Positions 48,940 through 57,333 of a stretch of 64,000 nucleotides of DNA are shown one piece after another; position 1 is the first letter of the stretch; every line of letters begins with the position of its first letter. The notes below the pieces were generated by a model. That model had not been told where the DNA came from and made no database searches. It saw only the letters and a list, made by a program, of their open reading frames with translations. A program made the position numbers and the translations under genes. This DNA is from an uncultured Bacteroidales bacterium (GTDB lineage: Bacteria; Bacteroidota; Bacteroidia; Bacteroidales; Bacteroidaceae), in the NCBI GenBank assembly GCA_902801485.1, contig CADCIP010000006.1, positions 1-64,000 on the forward strand, in the 5' to 3' direction.

Positions 48940-49248
48940 ATGGCTGAGCAAAGTGACACCTTATCAATAACTCTCCATTTTGGCAGTTGGACATTGCCAA
49001 TGACTATTCGTCGTGAAGAAGAATATGTCTATCGGCAGGCAGAAAAACTCATAAAGGAGAGATTCAACTTTTATACCAACAGCTATCCTGGGCAAAGTAC
49101 AGAAATGTACCTTGTTATGACAATTCTGGACATAGCTGTTAAAGTTAAGCAGCAGGAAACGTCAATGGATATGGAGCCTATAACCAGTAGGCTAAAACCA
49201 TTGATTGCTGAGTTGGAGTCCGCACTCGAGAAAAAAACAGAGAGTTAA
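48940..49248 (+). CDS. zapA: Cell division protein ZapA, 102 aa
   Basis: ZapA-family proteins cross-link FtsZ filaments at the division ring. The N-terminal beta part (LSITLHFGSWTLPMTIRREEE) and the long C-terminal helix (VYRQAEKLIKERFN, MYLVMTILDIAVKVKQQ) fit the family. The length is normal. It sits between the coiled-coil gene and rny, as often seen in Bacteroidota. Confidence 0.88.
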   Translation: MAEQSDTLSITLHFGSWTLPMTIRREEEYVYRQAEKLIKERFNFYTNSYPGQSTEMYLVMTILDIAVKVKQQETSMDMEPITSRLKPLIAELESALEKKTES

Positions 49249-49288
49249 TGACCCCAATTAATAAACCAAACACAAACATTAAGAATTC

Positions 49289-50839
49289 ATGACGCCTTAT
49301 ATTATTTACGGACTGATCATAGGTATTGCATCCTTTGTGGTCCTCTTTTGCGTGTGGTATTTTGTTGTACTACCCAGCAAGCGTAAAAGAATGACGGAAG
49401 AAGCCGAACAAGAAGCAGAAATCATCAAGCAAAAGAAGCTGCTGGAGGTTAAAGAGAAGTTTATCAGCAAAAAAGCTGAACTGGAGAACGAAGTTCGCCA
49501 ACGTAACCAACAGATTCAGCAGGCAGAGAACAGGGCCAAGCAGAGAGAACTTAGCCTGAATCAGAGACAGGACGAACTGACTCGTCGTAAGCAGGAGGCC
49601 GACACATTACGTTCGCGCCTGGAAACCCAGCAGGCTGTACTACAGAAGAAAGAAGAAGAGGTTGAACAGCGTATGGGACGCTTAATTGAGCAGGAACGTA
49701 CCAAGCTGGAAGAAATATCCGGCCTCAGCGTTGACGAGGCTCGCGAGCGCTTGATAGAATCCCTTAAAGATGAAGCAAAGACCAGCGCTGCAGCTTACAT
49801 CAACGAGATTATGGATGATGCCAAGATGACAGCCAACAAGGAAGCTAAGCGCATCATCATACAGACCATTCAGCGTGTAGCTACAGAAACAGCGGTAGAG
49901 AACAGCGTTACTGTCTTCCACATCGAAAACGATGAGGTGAAAGGACGCATCATAGGTCGTGAAGGACGCAACATTCGTGCCTTAGAAGCTGCAACAGGAG
50001 TTGAAATTGTCGTTGATGATACACCCGAGGCTATTGTTATCAGCGCCTTCGATCCCGTCAGACGTGAAATCTGCCGACTGGCATTACACCAATTGGTAGC
50101 CGACGGACGTATTCATCCGGCACGTATTGAGGAGGTTGTTGCTAAAGTGAAAAAACAGGTTGACGAGGAGATTATCGAAACTGGTAAGCGTACCACCATC
50201 GACCTTGGTGTTCATGGCTTACATCCAGAACTGATACGCATCATAGGTAAGATGAAATATCGTAGCAGCTATGGTCAGAACTTGCTGCAGCATGCCCGCG
50301 AAACAGCCAATCTTTGCGCTGTTATGGCTAGCGAATTGGGGCTGAATCCCAAGAAGGCAAAGCGTGCAGGCCTATTGCATGATATTGGAAAGGTTCCCGA
50401 TGAAGAACCAGAGATGCCACACGCATTATATGGAGCAAAATTGGCAGAGAAGTATAAAGAGAAAGCAGATATCTGCAACGCCATAGGTGCCCACCATGAT
50501 GAGATGGAGATGACAACACTCCTCGCTCCTATTGTACAAGTCTGCGATGCTATCAGTGGTGCCCGTCCTGGTGCCCGTCGTGAGATTGTTGAAGCATATA
50601 TCAAGCGTTTGAAGGATCTGGAAAACATTGCCATGAGCTATCCTGGTGTAGTAAAGACTTACGCTATCCAGGCTGGACGTGAGCTCCGCGTAATTGTGGG
50701 TGCAGACAAGATTGACGATAAACAGACAGAACTCCTGAGTGGTGACATAGCAACAAAGATCCAGAACGAGATGACGTATCCCGGTCAGGTTAAGATTACT
50801 GTTATCAGGGAAACCCGTTCTGTTTCTTATGCGAAATAA
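49289..50839 (+). CDS. rny: Ribonuclease Y, 516 aa
   Basis: A membrane-anchored endoribonuclease that starts mRNA decay. One N-terminal membrane helix (5-28), a long coiled coil (33-165), a KH domain ([21 protein letters not shown] near 217) and an HD domain with [20 protein letters not shown] near 367 and HHDEME near 405. The order and length match RNase Y exactly. It is the last gene of the operon and is followed by a bidirectional terminator. Confidence 0.97.
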   Translation: MTPYIIYGLIIGIASFVVLFCVWYFVVLPSKRKRMTEEAEQEAEIIKQKKLLEVKEKFISKKAELENEVRQRNQQIQQAENRAKQRELSLNQRQDELTRRKQEADTLRSRLETQQAVLQKKEEEVEQRMGRLIEQERTKLEEISGLSVDEARERLIESLKDEAKTSAAAYINEIMDDAKMTANKEAKRIIIQTIQRVATETAVENSVTVFHIENDEVKGRIIGREGRNIRALEAATGVEIVVDDTPEAIVISAFDPVRREICRLALHQLVADGRIHPARIEEVVAKVKKQVDEEIIETGKRTTIDLGVHGLHPELIRIIGKMKYRSSYGQNLLQHARETANLCAVMASELGLNPKKAKRAGLLHDIGKVPDEEPEMPHALYGAKLAEKYKEKADICNAIGAHHDEMEMTTLLAPIVQVCDAISGARPGARREIVEAYIKRLKDLENIAMSYPGVVKTYAIQAGRELRVIVGADKIDDKQTELLSGDIATKIQNEMTYPGQVKITVIRETRSVSYAK

Positions 50840-50865
50840 CGTCTATATATATAATAAGGTATTGG

Positions 50866-50894
50866 AAAAGCCTTGGGCAGTGCCCAAGGCTTTT
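50866..50894. terminator. Bidirectional terminator after rny
   Basis: AAAAGCCTTGGGC pairs with GCCCAAGGCTTTT around a three-base loop. It serves rny (plus) and the convergent HAD phosphatase gene (minus). Confidence 0.9.
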
Positions 50895-50902
50895 ATGTTT
50901 CT

Positions 50903-51322
50903 CTACCCGAACTGCCACCATTTCTTCTTTGGTTTCTCCGAGGCGTTCAACTGCTCCATAAGCACTTGTTCGTATGTCTTATGCTTTGATATCATCTCAT
51001 AGATAGTACCCCAGTCAGGCAATCCACCCACATTGCGGTCGTCAATCCAAACATCAGCCTTCAGTTTTCTGCTGAAATGCACATTCTTTTCTGCCTCCTC
51101 CTCTGGGAAATCTTTGTTTATGGCATAGAACTCAACGCCTCTGGCTTTGCACCATTCAACAGCATCGTCCAGTAGCTTTCCTTCTCTAACACTCCACAGG
51201 ATAAGTTTATGGCGCTCCCTGATAAGCATCTTCAACGTATCGGTGGCAAAGGGAATTTCCCTGCCAATCTCAGGATATTTGTGTTCGACAATTGTTCCGT
51301 CGAAATCTACAGCTATAGTCAT
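50903..51322 (-). CDS. Small HAD-superfamily phosphatase (BT0820 type), 139 aa
   Basis: The first HAD motif is AVDFDGTIVEHKYP at residue 4, motif II is LWSVREG near 42 and motif IV is VWIDDRNVGG near 91. The protein is compact with no cap domain, as in the Bacteroides BT_0820-like group. The substrate is not known. It ends KKKWWQFG. It is the third gene of a minus-strand set with the 47-aa protein and the BrkB-family gene. Confidence 0.88.
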   Translation of the reverse strand: MTIAVDFDGTIVEHKYPEIGREIPFATDTLKMLIRERHKLILWSVREGKLLDDAVEWCKARGVEFYAINKDFPEEEAEKNVHFSRKLKADVWIDDRNVGGLPDWGTIYEMISKHKTYEQVLMEQLNASEKPKKKWWQFG

Positions 51323-51344
51323 ACTATCTCCAAAATGTTATGGG

Positions 51345-51488
51345 CTATTCTTCTTCCTCGGTAAAAGCAAGAAGTAGTTTACGGAAAACACCGGGAAGGT
51401 CCTTCTTATAATAAATGGTGTCGAACCACATTACAGCGTAAACTACAACCAGGAAAATAATCCAGCCAACGAGAATTTTAATCATCAT
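51345..51488 (-). CDS. Small single-helix membrane protein, 47 aa
   Basis: An ATG frame (MMIKILVGWIIFLVVVYAV at the start) with one membrane helix at residues 4-22, then a WFDTIYYKKDLPGVFRKLL stretch and a tail of four glutamates. It fills the gap between BrkB (25 bp upstream) and the HAD gene (22 bp downstream), on the same strand. The clean helix, charged end and fit in the operon argue that it is real. The function is unknown. Confidence 0.6.
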   Translation of the reverse strand: MMIKILVGWIIFLVVVYAVMWFDTIYYKKDLPGVFRKLLLAFTEEEE

Positions 51489-51513
51489 AATATGTAAGAA
51501 TAACTTTCTGTCA

Positions 51514-52788
51514 TTAAACATCAATCAGCAACGTGTCTCTATCGTGATATCTGAGTGCCCTAAGTCTTTCCCACTCCGGAGCATTCATTTTCCATGTGTG
51601 CGATGTAGCTTCAGAACCATAGGCATCTATAGCTTTCACCACCATTTTCAGGGTCATTCGATGTATGTCGATAGCAGGAAGGTACTGAGAGGCAGAATCT
51701 GCCTCGTTATGTGTTTCCACGAGAAGTTGCATGCAGGTCAGCTCGTTCAGAAGAATTCTGACTACCGTTTCCGGCAACTGGGTATCCCTTGCCAATGTGC
51801 GTACCGAATAAGCCGTATCTCCATTTGCAAATCTCTTGCAAATCTTACTCAAGAGAAACAGACTGATAGTGTCGCGGTAGCGTCGGCTCAAATCATAGCT
51901 CTGACGCTCAAACGCATAGTTCTCCATACACTGGTTTGCGTAACACAACTGGCCGCCCAGCAAACAGATACTCCACGAAATCTGTAGCAGCAACATAAAA
52001 AGGGGCAATGCAGCAAACGATCCGTAAATGGCATTATAGCTGCTCAGTTTTATCTGATAGTGTACATATAAATACTGAATAACAGCAAATGCTACTCCTG
52101 CTACAACACCTGGCACTACTACGTTTTTTAATTTAACGTGTGTATTTGGCATCATCTTGTACAGCAAGATGAATGCAAGGCAGATAAGGATAACAGGCGA
52201 CAAGCGAAGGATTATCTCTACAGTGTTGCTCAGGTACAAATAGTCGGGCAGCAAACTGCGGAATGTCATAAGGGCCATATTCAGACCGCTCAAGATGATG
52301 ATAACGAAAGGCAGCAAAATGAAAACGCTTATATAATCAGTAATCTTCTTATAAATATTGCGAGACGAATTAACAAACCAGATGGTGTTGAAAGCCGTCT
52401 CTATGTTGGCGGTAAGTGAGAACAAAGTGTACAACAAAAACACCAGACCGACACCAAAGAAGACTCCGCTTTTGGTATGCTGAAGATAGGAATCCACAAA
52501 ACCCAGAATGGTATCGAGAATTTCGGGATTTATTTCGATGGATTTTCTGAGCCTTTCCTCCAGGAAATTATCAAATCCAAATCCCTTGGCTATGGCAAAG
52601 ATAATGGCCAAAACAGGAACGGCAGCCAGCATGCAGTTATACGTAAGGGCAGAAGCATAGCTCATGAGGTTGTTTTTCATGATGCATTCCGATATGATAA
52701 TGCATCGTTTAATCATCCTCAGCTTCCACCTTTTAAAAGGCGACAGTTTCTGTTCATTGATGTTCCAGATATAATCCAGGTTTCTCAT
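51514..52788 (-). CDS. YihY/BrkB-family inner membrane protein, 424 aa
   Basis: Six membrane helices in residues 40-290. The family motifs are SYASALTYNCMLAAVPVLAIIFAI near 43, TAFNTIW near 140 and a GSFAALPLFMLLLQISWSICLLG segment near 255. The C-terminal 125 residues form a winged-helix-like domain (TLARDTQLPETVVRILLNEL), seen in many Bacteroidota homologs. Once thought to be RNase BN, the family's real function is unresolved. The ATG lies 22 bp past the 3' end of the RNase P RNA and I find no promoter between, so read-through from rnpB may drive it. Confidence 0.9.
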   Translation of the reverse strand: MRNLDYIWNINEQKLSPFKRWKLRMIKRCIIISECIMKNNLMSYASALTYNCMLAAVPVLAIIFAIAKGFGFDNFLEERLRKSIEINPEILDTILGFVDSYLQHTKSGVFFGVGLVFLLYTLFSLTANIETAFNTIWFVNSSRNIYKKITDYISVFILLPFVIIILSGLNMALMTFRSLLPDYLYLSNTVEIILRLSPVILICLAFILLYKMMPNTHVKLKNVVVPGVVAGVAFAVIQYLYVHYQIKLSSYNAIYGSFAALPLFMLLLQISWSICLLGGQLCYANQCMENYAFERQSYDLSRRYRDTISLFLLSKICKRFANGDTAYSVRTLARDTQLPETVVRILLNELTCMQLLVETHNEADSASQYLPAIDIHRMTLKMVVKAIDAYGSEATSHTWKMNAPEWERLRALRYHDRDTLLIDV

Positions 52789-52809
52789 TCTCGGATCGTT
52801 AAAATAGAA

Positions 52810-53217
52810 AAAGACAGTAAACTTGTAAGCCGGGTTCTGTTACCTTCTCCTTTTTATGGGCAAAAGACGTTTGTCATTTATCTGCAACCTGTGTTGCCAC
52901 AGGCCTCTATCGTTCTACCCTCCAGCTCAGACGGGCCGCCTTCTCTTTTTGATCGCTGGTTTACATGAACTTTCAACTCCCGGAATGCACAGCATTGATG
53001 TCACCACCAACCTGGTAGGCTCTTACCCTGCCTTCTCACCCTTACCCCAAATAGGGGCGGTTGTTTTCTTCTGCATCAACAGACTCTCGCGAATCTCTTT
53101 CCGTTAGGAAGCGGGATGCCCTGCGTTGCCCGGACTTTCCTCTCCTTTCCCACCGTTCCCTAAGGCACTCCTCCAGGGAGGGGGACAGTAGCGACAAACC
53201 GGTTTACTGCCTTATTC
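52810..53217 (-). ncRNA. rnpB: RNase P RNA, about 405 nt
   Basis: The catalytic RNA that matures tRNA 5' ends. On the minus strand the conserved GAGGAAAGTCCGGGC (53128-53142) lies near the 5' part and ACAGAACCCGGCTTAC near the 3' end (52825-52840). The ends pair as P1: GGCAGTAAAC at 53202-53211 with GTTTACTGTC at 52813-52822. A perfect promoter lies just upstream. The boundaries are accurate to a few bases. Confidence 0.95.
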
Positions 53218-53223
53218 TGGGGA

Positions 53224-53254
53224 CAAAGATAGTGTAAATCAAGCGAAATGCAAA
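53224..53254 (-). promoter_or_regulatory. Promoter of rnpB
   Basis: On the minus strand, TTTG (53251-53254), 19 nt, TATCTTTG (53224-53231). The start fits the 5' end of the RNA predicted from P1. Confidence 0.85.
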
Positions 53255-53450
53255 ATATTAAGGCATGTAATATTAGTAAACGAATGTAAATAACTAACTC
53301 CAGAGCATTTAACAACCGTTAATGAAGTATATACCATTGTTAAATATTGGCAAAAAAGCATTCCAAACAATACTAACTTAAAGAATAATGATATATCTTT
53401 GCATCGTTTTAGTGATAAAAAACAAGAAAGAATTAACAAACAAAACAGAT

Positions 53451-54938
53451 ATGATTATGAAACAGACAACTAAATTATGGATCGGAATGACTGTTCTTGC
53501 ATTTGCAAGTAGTGCTGTAACTGGTGCGGTGATTAAGAATACAACAACAAACGAGACATCTGCACCCATATTTGCTCCCTCTCCCATGGCAAGTGCTGTG
53601 CCTGGTGGTTTGGTAGATCTGACGGCTGCGGCAGAATCTTCTGTAAATGCCGTAGTATATATAAAGGTAACACAGACAGGTAAGACGCAACGAGTTACGG
53701 TCCAGGATCCATTCAGTGATTTCTTCGGCGATTTCTTCGGCTTTGGCGGACGTAGTCCCCAGCAGCGTGAATATAAGGCTCCAGACAGACATGGTGCCGG
53801 CAGTGGAGTTATCATCAGCTCAGACGGATATATTGTTACCAACAACCATGTGGTAGGAGAGGCCGACCAAATCGAGGTGAAACTTAACGACAACCGCGAG
53901 TTTAAGGGACGTATCATCGGATGTGACCCTACCACAGACTTAGCTTTGATAAAAGTAGATGGTAAAGACCTTCCTACCATACCCATCGGTAACAGCGACG
54001 ACTTGAAATTGGGTCAGTGGGTTTTAGCTGTAGGTAATCCCTTTAATCTTACCAGTACTGTAACTGCAGGAATTGTAAGTGCAAAGGCTCGTACCCTTGG
54101 TGCTAATGGCATAGAGAGTTTTATCCAGACTGATGCTGCCATCAATGCAGGAAACAGTGGAGGCGCATTGGTGAACGAGAAAGGCGAACTGGTCGGCATC
54201 AATGCTATGCTGTATAGTCAGACAGGAAGTTACAGCGGCTATGGATTTGCCATCCCTACCTCTATTATGAATAAGGTAGTGGCCGATCTGAAGGTTTACG
54301 GTACCGTTCAGCGTGCTGTTCTTGGTGTGCAGGGAAAGGATGCATCCAACTACATTGACGAAGAAAAGGCAAAGGGTAACGAAATCGAACTGGGCACCGT
54401 TACAGGTGTTTACATCGACAAAGTTATGGAGGCAAGTGCCGCCGAAGAGGCTGGTTTGGAGAAAGGCGATGTAATAACAGAATTTGACGGCAAAAAGGTC
54501 GGAAAGATGTCCGAGTTGCAGGAGGCCATAGCGCAGCATCGTCCAGGCGATAAGGTTATTGTTAAGTACCTCAGAAACAAGAAGGCACATAGCGAAACCA
54601 TAACGTTGCGCAATACGCAAGGAACTACCAAGGTAATGGAAGAAGTTGACCTTGACCAGATGGGCGTCCAACTGAAACCTGTTACCGACGAGGAGAAGAA
54701 AGCAATGAACATCACTTACGGTCTGACAGTCAATGCCATCCGCAACGGCAAGCTGAAGGCTGCCGGAGCAGGAAAGGGTACCATCATTCTGCAAGTGAAC
54801 GACCAGAAGATGAACACTGTCGAAGACTGGGAAGAGGCAGTCAAGAATGCCAACCAGAGTACCGATCGCACCCTATGGATAAAGGCTCTTACCCCAAGCG
54901 GCAGAAAAGTAAGTTATGTGATTGACTTGAATGAATAA
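53451..54938 (+). CDS. degP: DegP/HtrA-family periplasmic serine protease, 495 aa
   Basis: I use the ATG at 53451 (MIMKQTTKLW); the frame runs further upstream without sequence that fits a signal. A signal anchor (residues 8-30) exports it. The protease triad is H133 (TNNHVVG), D163 (TTDLALIKVD) and S236 (AGNSGGALV). Two PDZ domains follow (about 300-390 and 410-490). It would degrade or refold damaged envelope proteins. A possible -7 box (TATCTTTG at 53394-53401) is present without a clear -33 box. The 3' end is followed by a small AACGTAAT tandem array (54972-54992) and the hairpin at 55033. Confidence 0.95.
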   Translation: MIMKQTTKLWIGMTVLAFASSAVTGAVIKNTTTNETSAPIFAPSPMASAVPGGLVDLTAAAESSVNAVVYIKVTQTGKTQRVTVQDPFSDFFGDFFGFGGRSPQQREYKAPDRHGAGSGVIISSDGYIVTNNHVVGEADQIEVKLNDNREFKGRIIGCDPTTDLALIKVDGKDLPTIPIGNSDDLKLGQWVLAVGNPFNLTSTVTAGIVSAKARTLGANGIESFIQTDAAINAGNSGGALVNEKGELVGINAMLYSQTGSYSGYGFAIPTSIMNKVVADLKVYGTVQRAVLGVQGKDASNYIDEEKAKGNEIELGTVTGVYIDKVMEASAAEEAGLEKGDVITEFDGKKVGKMSELQEAIAQHRPGDKVIVKYLRNKKAHSETITLRNTQGTTKVMEEVDLDQMGVQLKPVTDEEKKAMNITYGLTVNAIRNGKLKAAGAGKGTIILQVNDQKMNTVEDWEEAVKNANQSTDRTLWIKALTPSGRKVSYVIDLNE

Positions 54939-55032
54939 GAGGACGCAAATAATAGTCTCGTAACAACGATATAACGTAATAACGTAATAACGAAGGCTAT
55001 AAGAAATAACGAGAGCATCCAAAGTTAATTGA

Positions 55033-55071
55033 AAAGTTTCCCCGAAATCTTGTCCATTTCGGGGAAACTTT
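55033..55071. terminator. 16-bp hairpin after degP that overlaps the next promoter
   Basis: AAAGTTTCCCCGAAAT (55033-55048) pairs perfectly with 55056-55071 around the 7-nt loop CTTGTCC. It ends in CTTT rather than a long T run. The -33 TTG of the next promoter lies in the loop and the -7 box begins right after the stem. It may be a terminator, an operator, or both. Confidence 0.65.
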
Positions 55072-55080
55072 GTACATTTG
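55050..55080 (+). promoter_or_regulatory. Promoter of the kinase / peptidase / PqqD cassette
   Basis: TTG at 55050-55052, 20 nt, TACATTTG at 55073-55080, followed by the ATG at 55109. It is embedded in the hairpin at 55033-55071. Confidence 0.65.
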
Positions 55081-55108
55081 CGCGTTAAATCCAGAAAAAA
55101 TCATCAGA

Positions 55109-55555
55109 ATGAGGAAAAGCTTGTTTTATGTTTTGATTTTCTTAACCAGTGTGGTTTGTCACAACGCAGAAGCCAAGGTAAAGCAACAGCCCGTATATAT
55201 GTTTGGTTTTGCCACGTCATTTGTAGATTCTATAGCATACATAACAGAGATTCAGCTTATTGATTCTGCCTATGTTGATACAAAGACCACATTCCTGATA
55301 GGCAGGAGTGGGTATTCTATGGAGTTTCAGGATTATCTTGACAAAAACGAAAACTGCAAGCATCCTGTAACATCTATCCTTTTTGGGAAAAAAAAGGAAA
55401 AGATGGAGAAAAGACGGCTTTCACTAATACAAAGATATGAAAAAGATTTTAAACTTAAAACTGTCGCATATTCCTTCCATCCCGAGAGTTATATAGCACA
55501 AGAGAAAAAGGAAAGCAAAGCTGTTACCAAAACCAGCAAGAAATCCAGTAAGTAA
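55109..55555 (+). CDS. Secreted small protein heading the PqqD cassette, 148 aa
   Basis: The ATG at 55109 gives a signal peptide (MRKSLFYVLIFLTSVVCHNAEA, 1-22). The mature part starts KVKQQPVYMFGFATSF and has a DSIAYITEIQLIDSAY segment, two lysine-rich stretches and a tail rich in Lys, Thr and Ser (SKAVTKTSKKSSK). I do not recognise the family. It is first in a tight group (12 bp to the kinase gene). The Ser/Thr/Lys tail makes it a possible substrate for the kinase or peptidase, which is only a guess from position. Confidence 0.75.
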   Translation: MRKSLFYVLIFLTSVVCHNAEAKVKQQPVYMFGFATSFVDSIAYITEIQLIDSAYVDTKTTFLIGRSGYSMEFQDYLDKNENCKHPVTSILFGKKKEKMEKRRLSLIQRYEKDFKLKTVAYSFHPESYIAQEKKESKAVTKTSKKSSK

Positions 55556-55567
55556 TATTAACGCTTG

Positions 55568-56452
55568 ATGAAGGAACGTAAGTTGTACTATCGAGTAGGC
55601 GGACATTCTTTCTGTGTACTCTTCAAGGACGAGTGTAACGACGAATCACTGATACCGTCGTTCTCCCGTTTCAGGTTAGAAGAGCCTGCTTTACCGCTGC
55701 TTTATACGCTTACTGTTGACGACTCCTTTCGTTTTAACCCTAAAGGTCTGGAGGTTGGGCAGTTCGACTGCGGAGGCTGTAATCATGGCGTTTTTTGCAC
55801 AGATAATACAGAATATCAGTATGAGATTTCTGATCTTCAGGGCAATCTATGCAGTTATATGCAGGCTTCTCCTAATTTCAAGGAATGCACCGTTGCTATA
55901 CTGGGCAAAACATGGAACCAGCGTAATTACGGACTCAACAATGCACTGATGATGACTTACGCCTTTGCTGCTGCCGACCAATATACCATGCTGATGCATG
56001 CCTCTGTTATCCGTCACCAGGGCAAAGGTTACCTGATGACAGCTCCCAGCGGAACAGGCAAAAGCACCCATACAAGACTTTGGTACGATAATATCCCTGG
56101 TTGCGACCTGATGAACGACGACAATCCCGTTGTCAGAATCGAGAATGGTGAAGTTATTGTCTATGGAAGTCCTTGGAGTGGGAAAACACCCTGTTACAGG
56201 AATATCCAAGCTCCGGTTGGCGGAATTGTTCGTATTCAGCAGCGACCGGAAAATACCATTCGGAAACTCTCCACCATCGAAGCTTTCTGTAATTTGCTTC
56301 CCGCTATTAGCAATATGAAGTGGGACGAACGGGTTTACAAGGGTGTTTGCGACGGGATTTCCGAATTGATTCGTTTATGCGGAATGTATGAGTTGGGATG
56401 CCTTCCTGATGCTGCCGCAGCCCATCTCTGCCACGATACAATTGTAAAATGA
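55568..56452 (+). CDS. HPr-kinase-like P-loop protein, 294 aa
   Basis: The ATG is at 55568 (a TTG three bases earlier is in frame). The C-terminal half is an HprK/PEP-carboxykinase-like domain: MHASVIRHQGKGYL, then Walker A APSGTGKST (A159-T167, K165), DLMNDDNP (180-187) as the acidic metal site, and YGSPWSGKTPCYRN near 199. The N-terminal half (1-140) has no motif I know. HprK-like kinases of this form appear beside PqqD-like proteins in peptide-maturation clusters, and some phosphorylate lasso peptides. Here it may phosphorylate a peptide or protein. It overlaps the peptidase gene by four bases (ATGA). Confidence 0.82.
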   Translation: MKERKLYYRVGGHSFCVLFKDECNDESLIPSFSRFRLEEPALPLLYTLTVDDSFRFNPKGLEVGQFDCGGCNHGVFCTDNTEYQYEISDLQGNLCSYMQASPNFKECTVAILGKTWNQRNYGLNNALMMTYAFAAADQYTMLMHASVIRHQGKGYLMTAPSGTGKSTHTRLWYDNIPGCDLMNDDNPVVRIENGEVIVYGSPWSGKTPCYRNIQAPVGGIVRIQQRPENTIRKLSTIEAFCNLLPAISNMKWDERVYKGVCDGISELIRLCGMYELGCLPDAAAAHLCHDTIVK

Positions 56453-56985
56453 GTACGATAAAGGCCATCATACGTTTTCTGCTAAGAATATTGCTAACTC
56501 CATTCCGCTATTTCAATAAGCGAAAAAACGGTGTTGTGGTATCAGAGAAAAAGCACGAGTTTCCCAACGATGTATTCCTGGAACTTGTTTCCATGACACT
56601 TGCCGAGGGGCACACCGCTGTAATATGGGTCAAGGGATTCAGCATGCGTCCCTTCTTAGAATTTGGCAGAGACAAGGTAAAACTGGCCTTTGCATCCTCA
56701 TTTCATGTGGGTGATGCTGTATTGGCCGAGATTGCCAAAGGGCATTACGTGTTGCATCGAATTATAAAAAAAGAGGGGGACAGGGTTACGCTTCAGGGCG
56801 ATGGAAATGTAAGAGGTGTAGAACAATGCACAACGGCAGACATCAAAGGTGTGGTTACCGAATACATACGTCCCAACAGGATTCTCTTTGCAGATGACGT
56901 ATGTTTGAAGCAAAAAATCCGTCTTTGGCAAAAGTTGCGTCCCATCAGACGCTATCTGCTTTTCATCTACAAAGCGCTCATATAA
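56449..56985 (+). CDS. S24/S26-family signal-peptidase-like protein, 178 aa
   Basis: A membrane-near N-terminus (AIIRFLLRILLTPFRYF) is followed by a peptidase domain. GFSMRPF supplies the serine nucleophile (S65), YVLHRII has H103 where bacterial type I signal peptidases carry lysine, and LQGDGN (117-120) is the closing motif. The Ser-His pair resembles the SipW and ER signal-peptidase type. The C-terminal 45 residues are basic. It could cleave the leader of a modified peptide or an exported protein. It is coupled to the kinase gene and followed by the 14-bp array and pqqD-like gene. Confidence 0.85.
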   Translation: MSTIKAIIRFLLRILLTPFRYFNKRKNGVVVSEKKHEFPNDVFLELVSMTLAEGHTAVIWVKGFSMRPFLEFGRDKVKLAFASSFHVGDAVLAEIAKGHYVLHRIIKKEGDRVTLQGDGNVRGVEQCTTADIKGVVTEYIRPNRILFADDVCLKQKIRLWQKLRPIRRYLLFIYKALI

Positions 56986-56986
56986 T

Positions 56987-57056
56987 CGTAAATGGTAAAT
57001 CGTAAATAGTAAATCGTAAATAGTAAATCGTAAATAGTAAATCGTAAATAGTAAAT
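56987..57056. repeat. 14-bp tandem array (CGTAAATAGTAAAT)5
   Basis: Five copies; the first (56987-57000) has G for A at position 8. It fills the gap between the S26-type gene and the PqqD-type gene, ending seven bases before the ATG at 57064. The same units flank the four-helix-bundle gene at 7051 and are coding in the BspA-like gene. Confidence 0.92.
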
Positions 57057-57063
57057 TACAAAT

Positions 57064-57333
57064 ATGAGAATTAACGAAGGGTTCGAACTCCGCAAGGTAT
57101 GTGACGAGAATGTTATTGTAGCCTATGGTCGCAAGAATATCGATTTCAGTAAAGTCATCAGCATGAACGACTCAGCAGCATACATGTGGAATGCGGTTGT
57201 CGGCAAGGACTTCACTTATCAGGAGTTGGCAGATTTGCTCCGTAAGGAATATGATATTGATGCCCAGACGGCACTGAATGACGCAAGTGAGATGGCAGAA
57301 AAGTGGAAAGGACTTGGACTGGTTTCCGACTGA
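57064..57333 (+). CDS. PqqD-family peptide-binding protein, 89 aa
   Basis: A small winged-helix protein of the PqqD/RRE type, which binds the leader of ribosomally made peptides and presents it to modifying enzymes. Family pattern: FELRKVCDENVIVAYG, then SMNDSAAYMWNAVVGKDFTYQELADLL and KEYDIDAQTALNDASEMAEKWKGLGL. The length is that of stand-alone PqqD. There is no radical SAM gene, cyclase or obvious precursor next to it. Its TGA overlaps the ATG of the channel gene by one base. Confidence 0.9.
   Translation: MRINEGFELRKVCDENVIVAYGRKNIDFSKVISMNDSAAYMWNAVVGKDFTYQELADLLRKEYDIDAQTALNDASEMAEKWKGLGLVSD

Noticed and set aside
56987..57056. CRISPR array
   Set aside because: Units are contiguous 14-mers without spacers and there is no cas gene. 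The same holds for 885-929 and 38119-38192.
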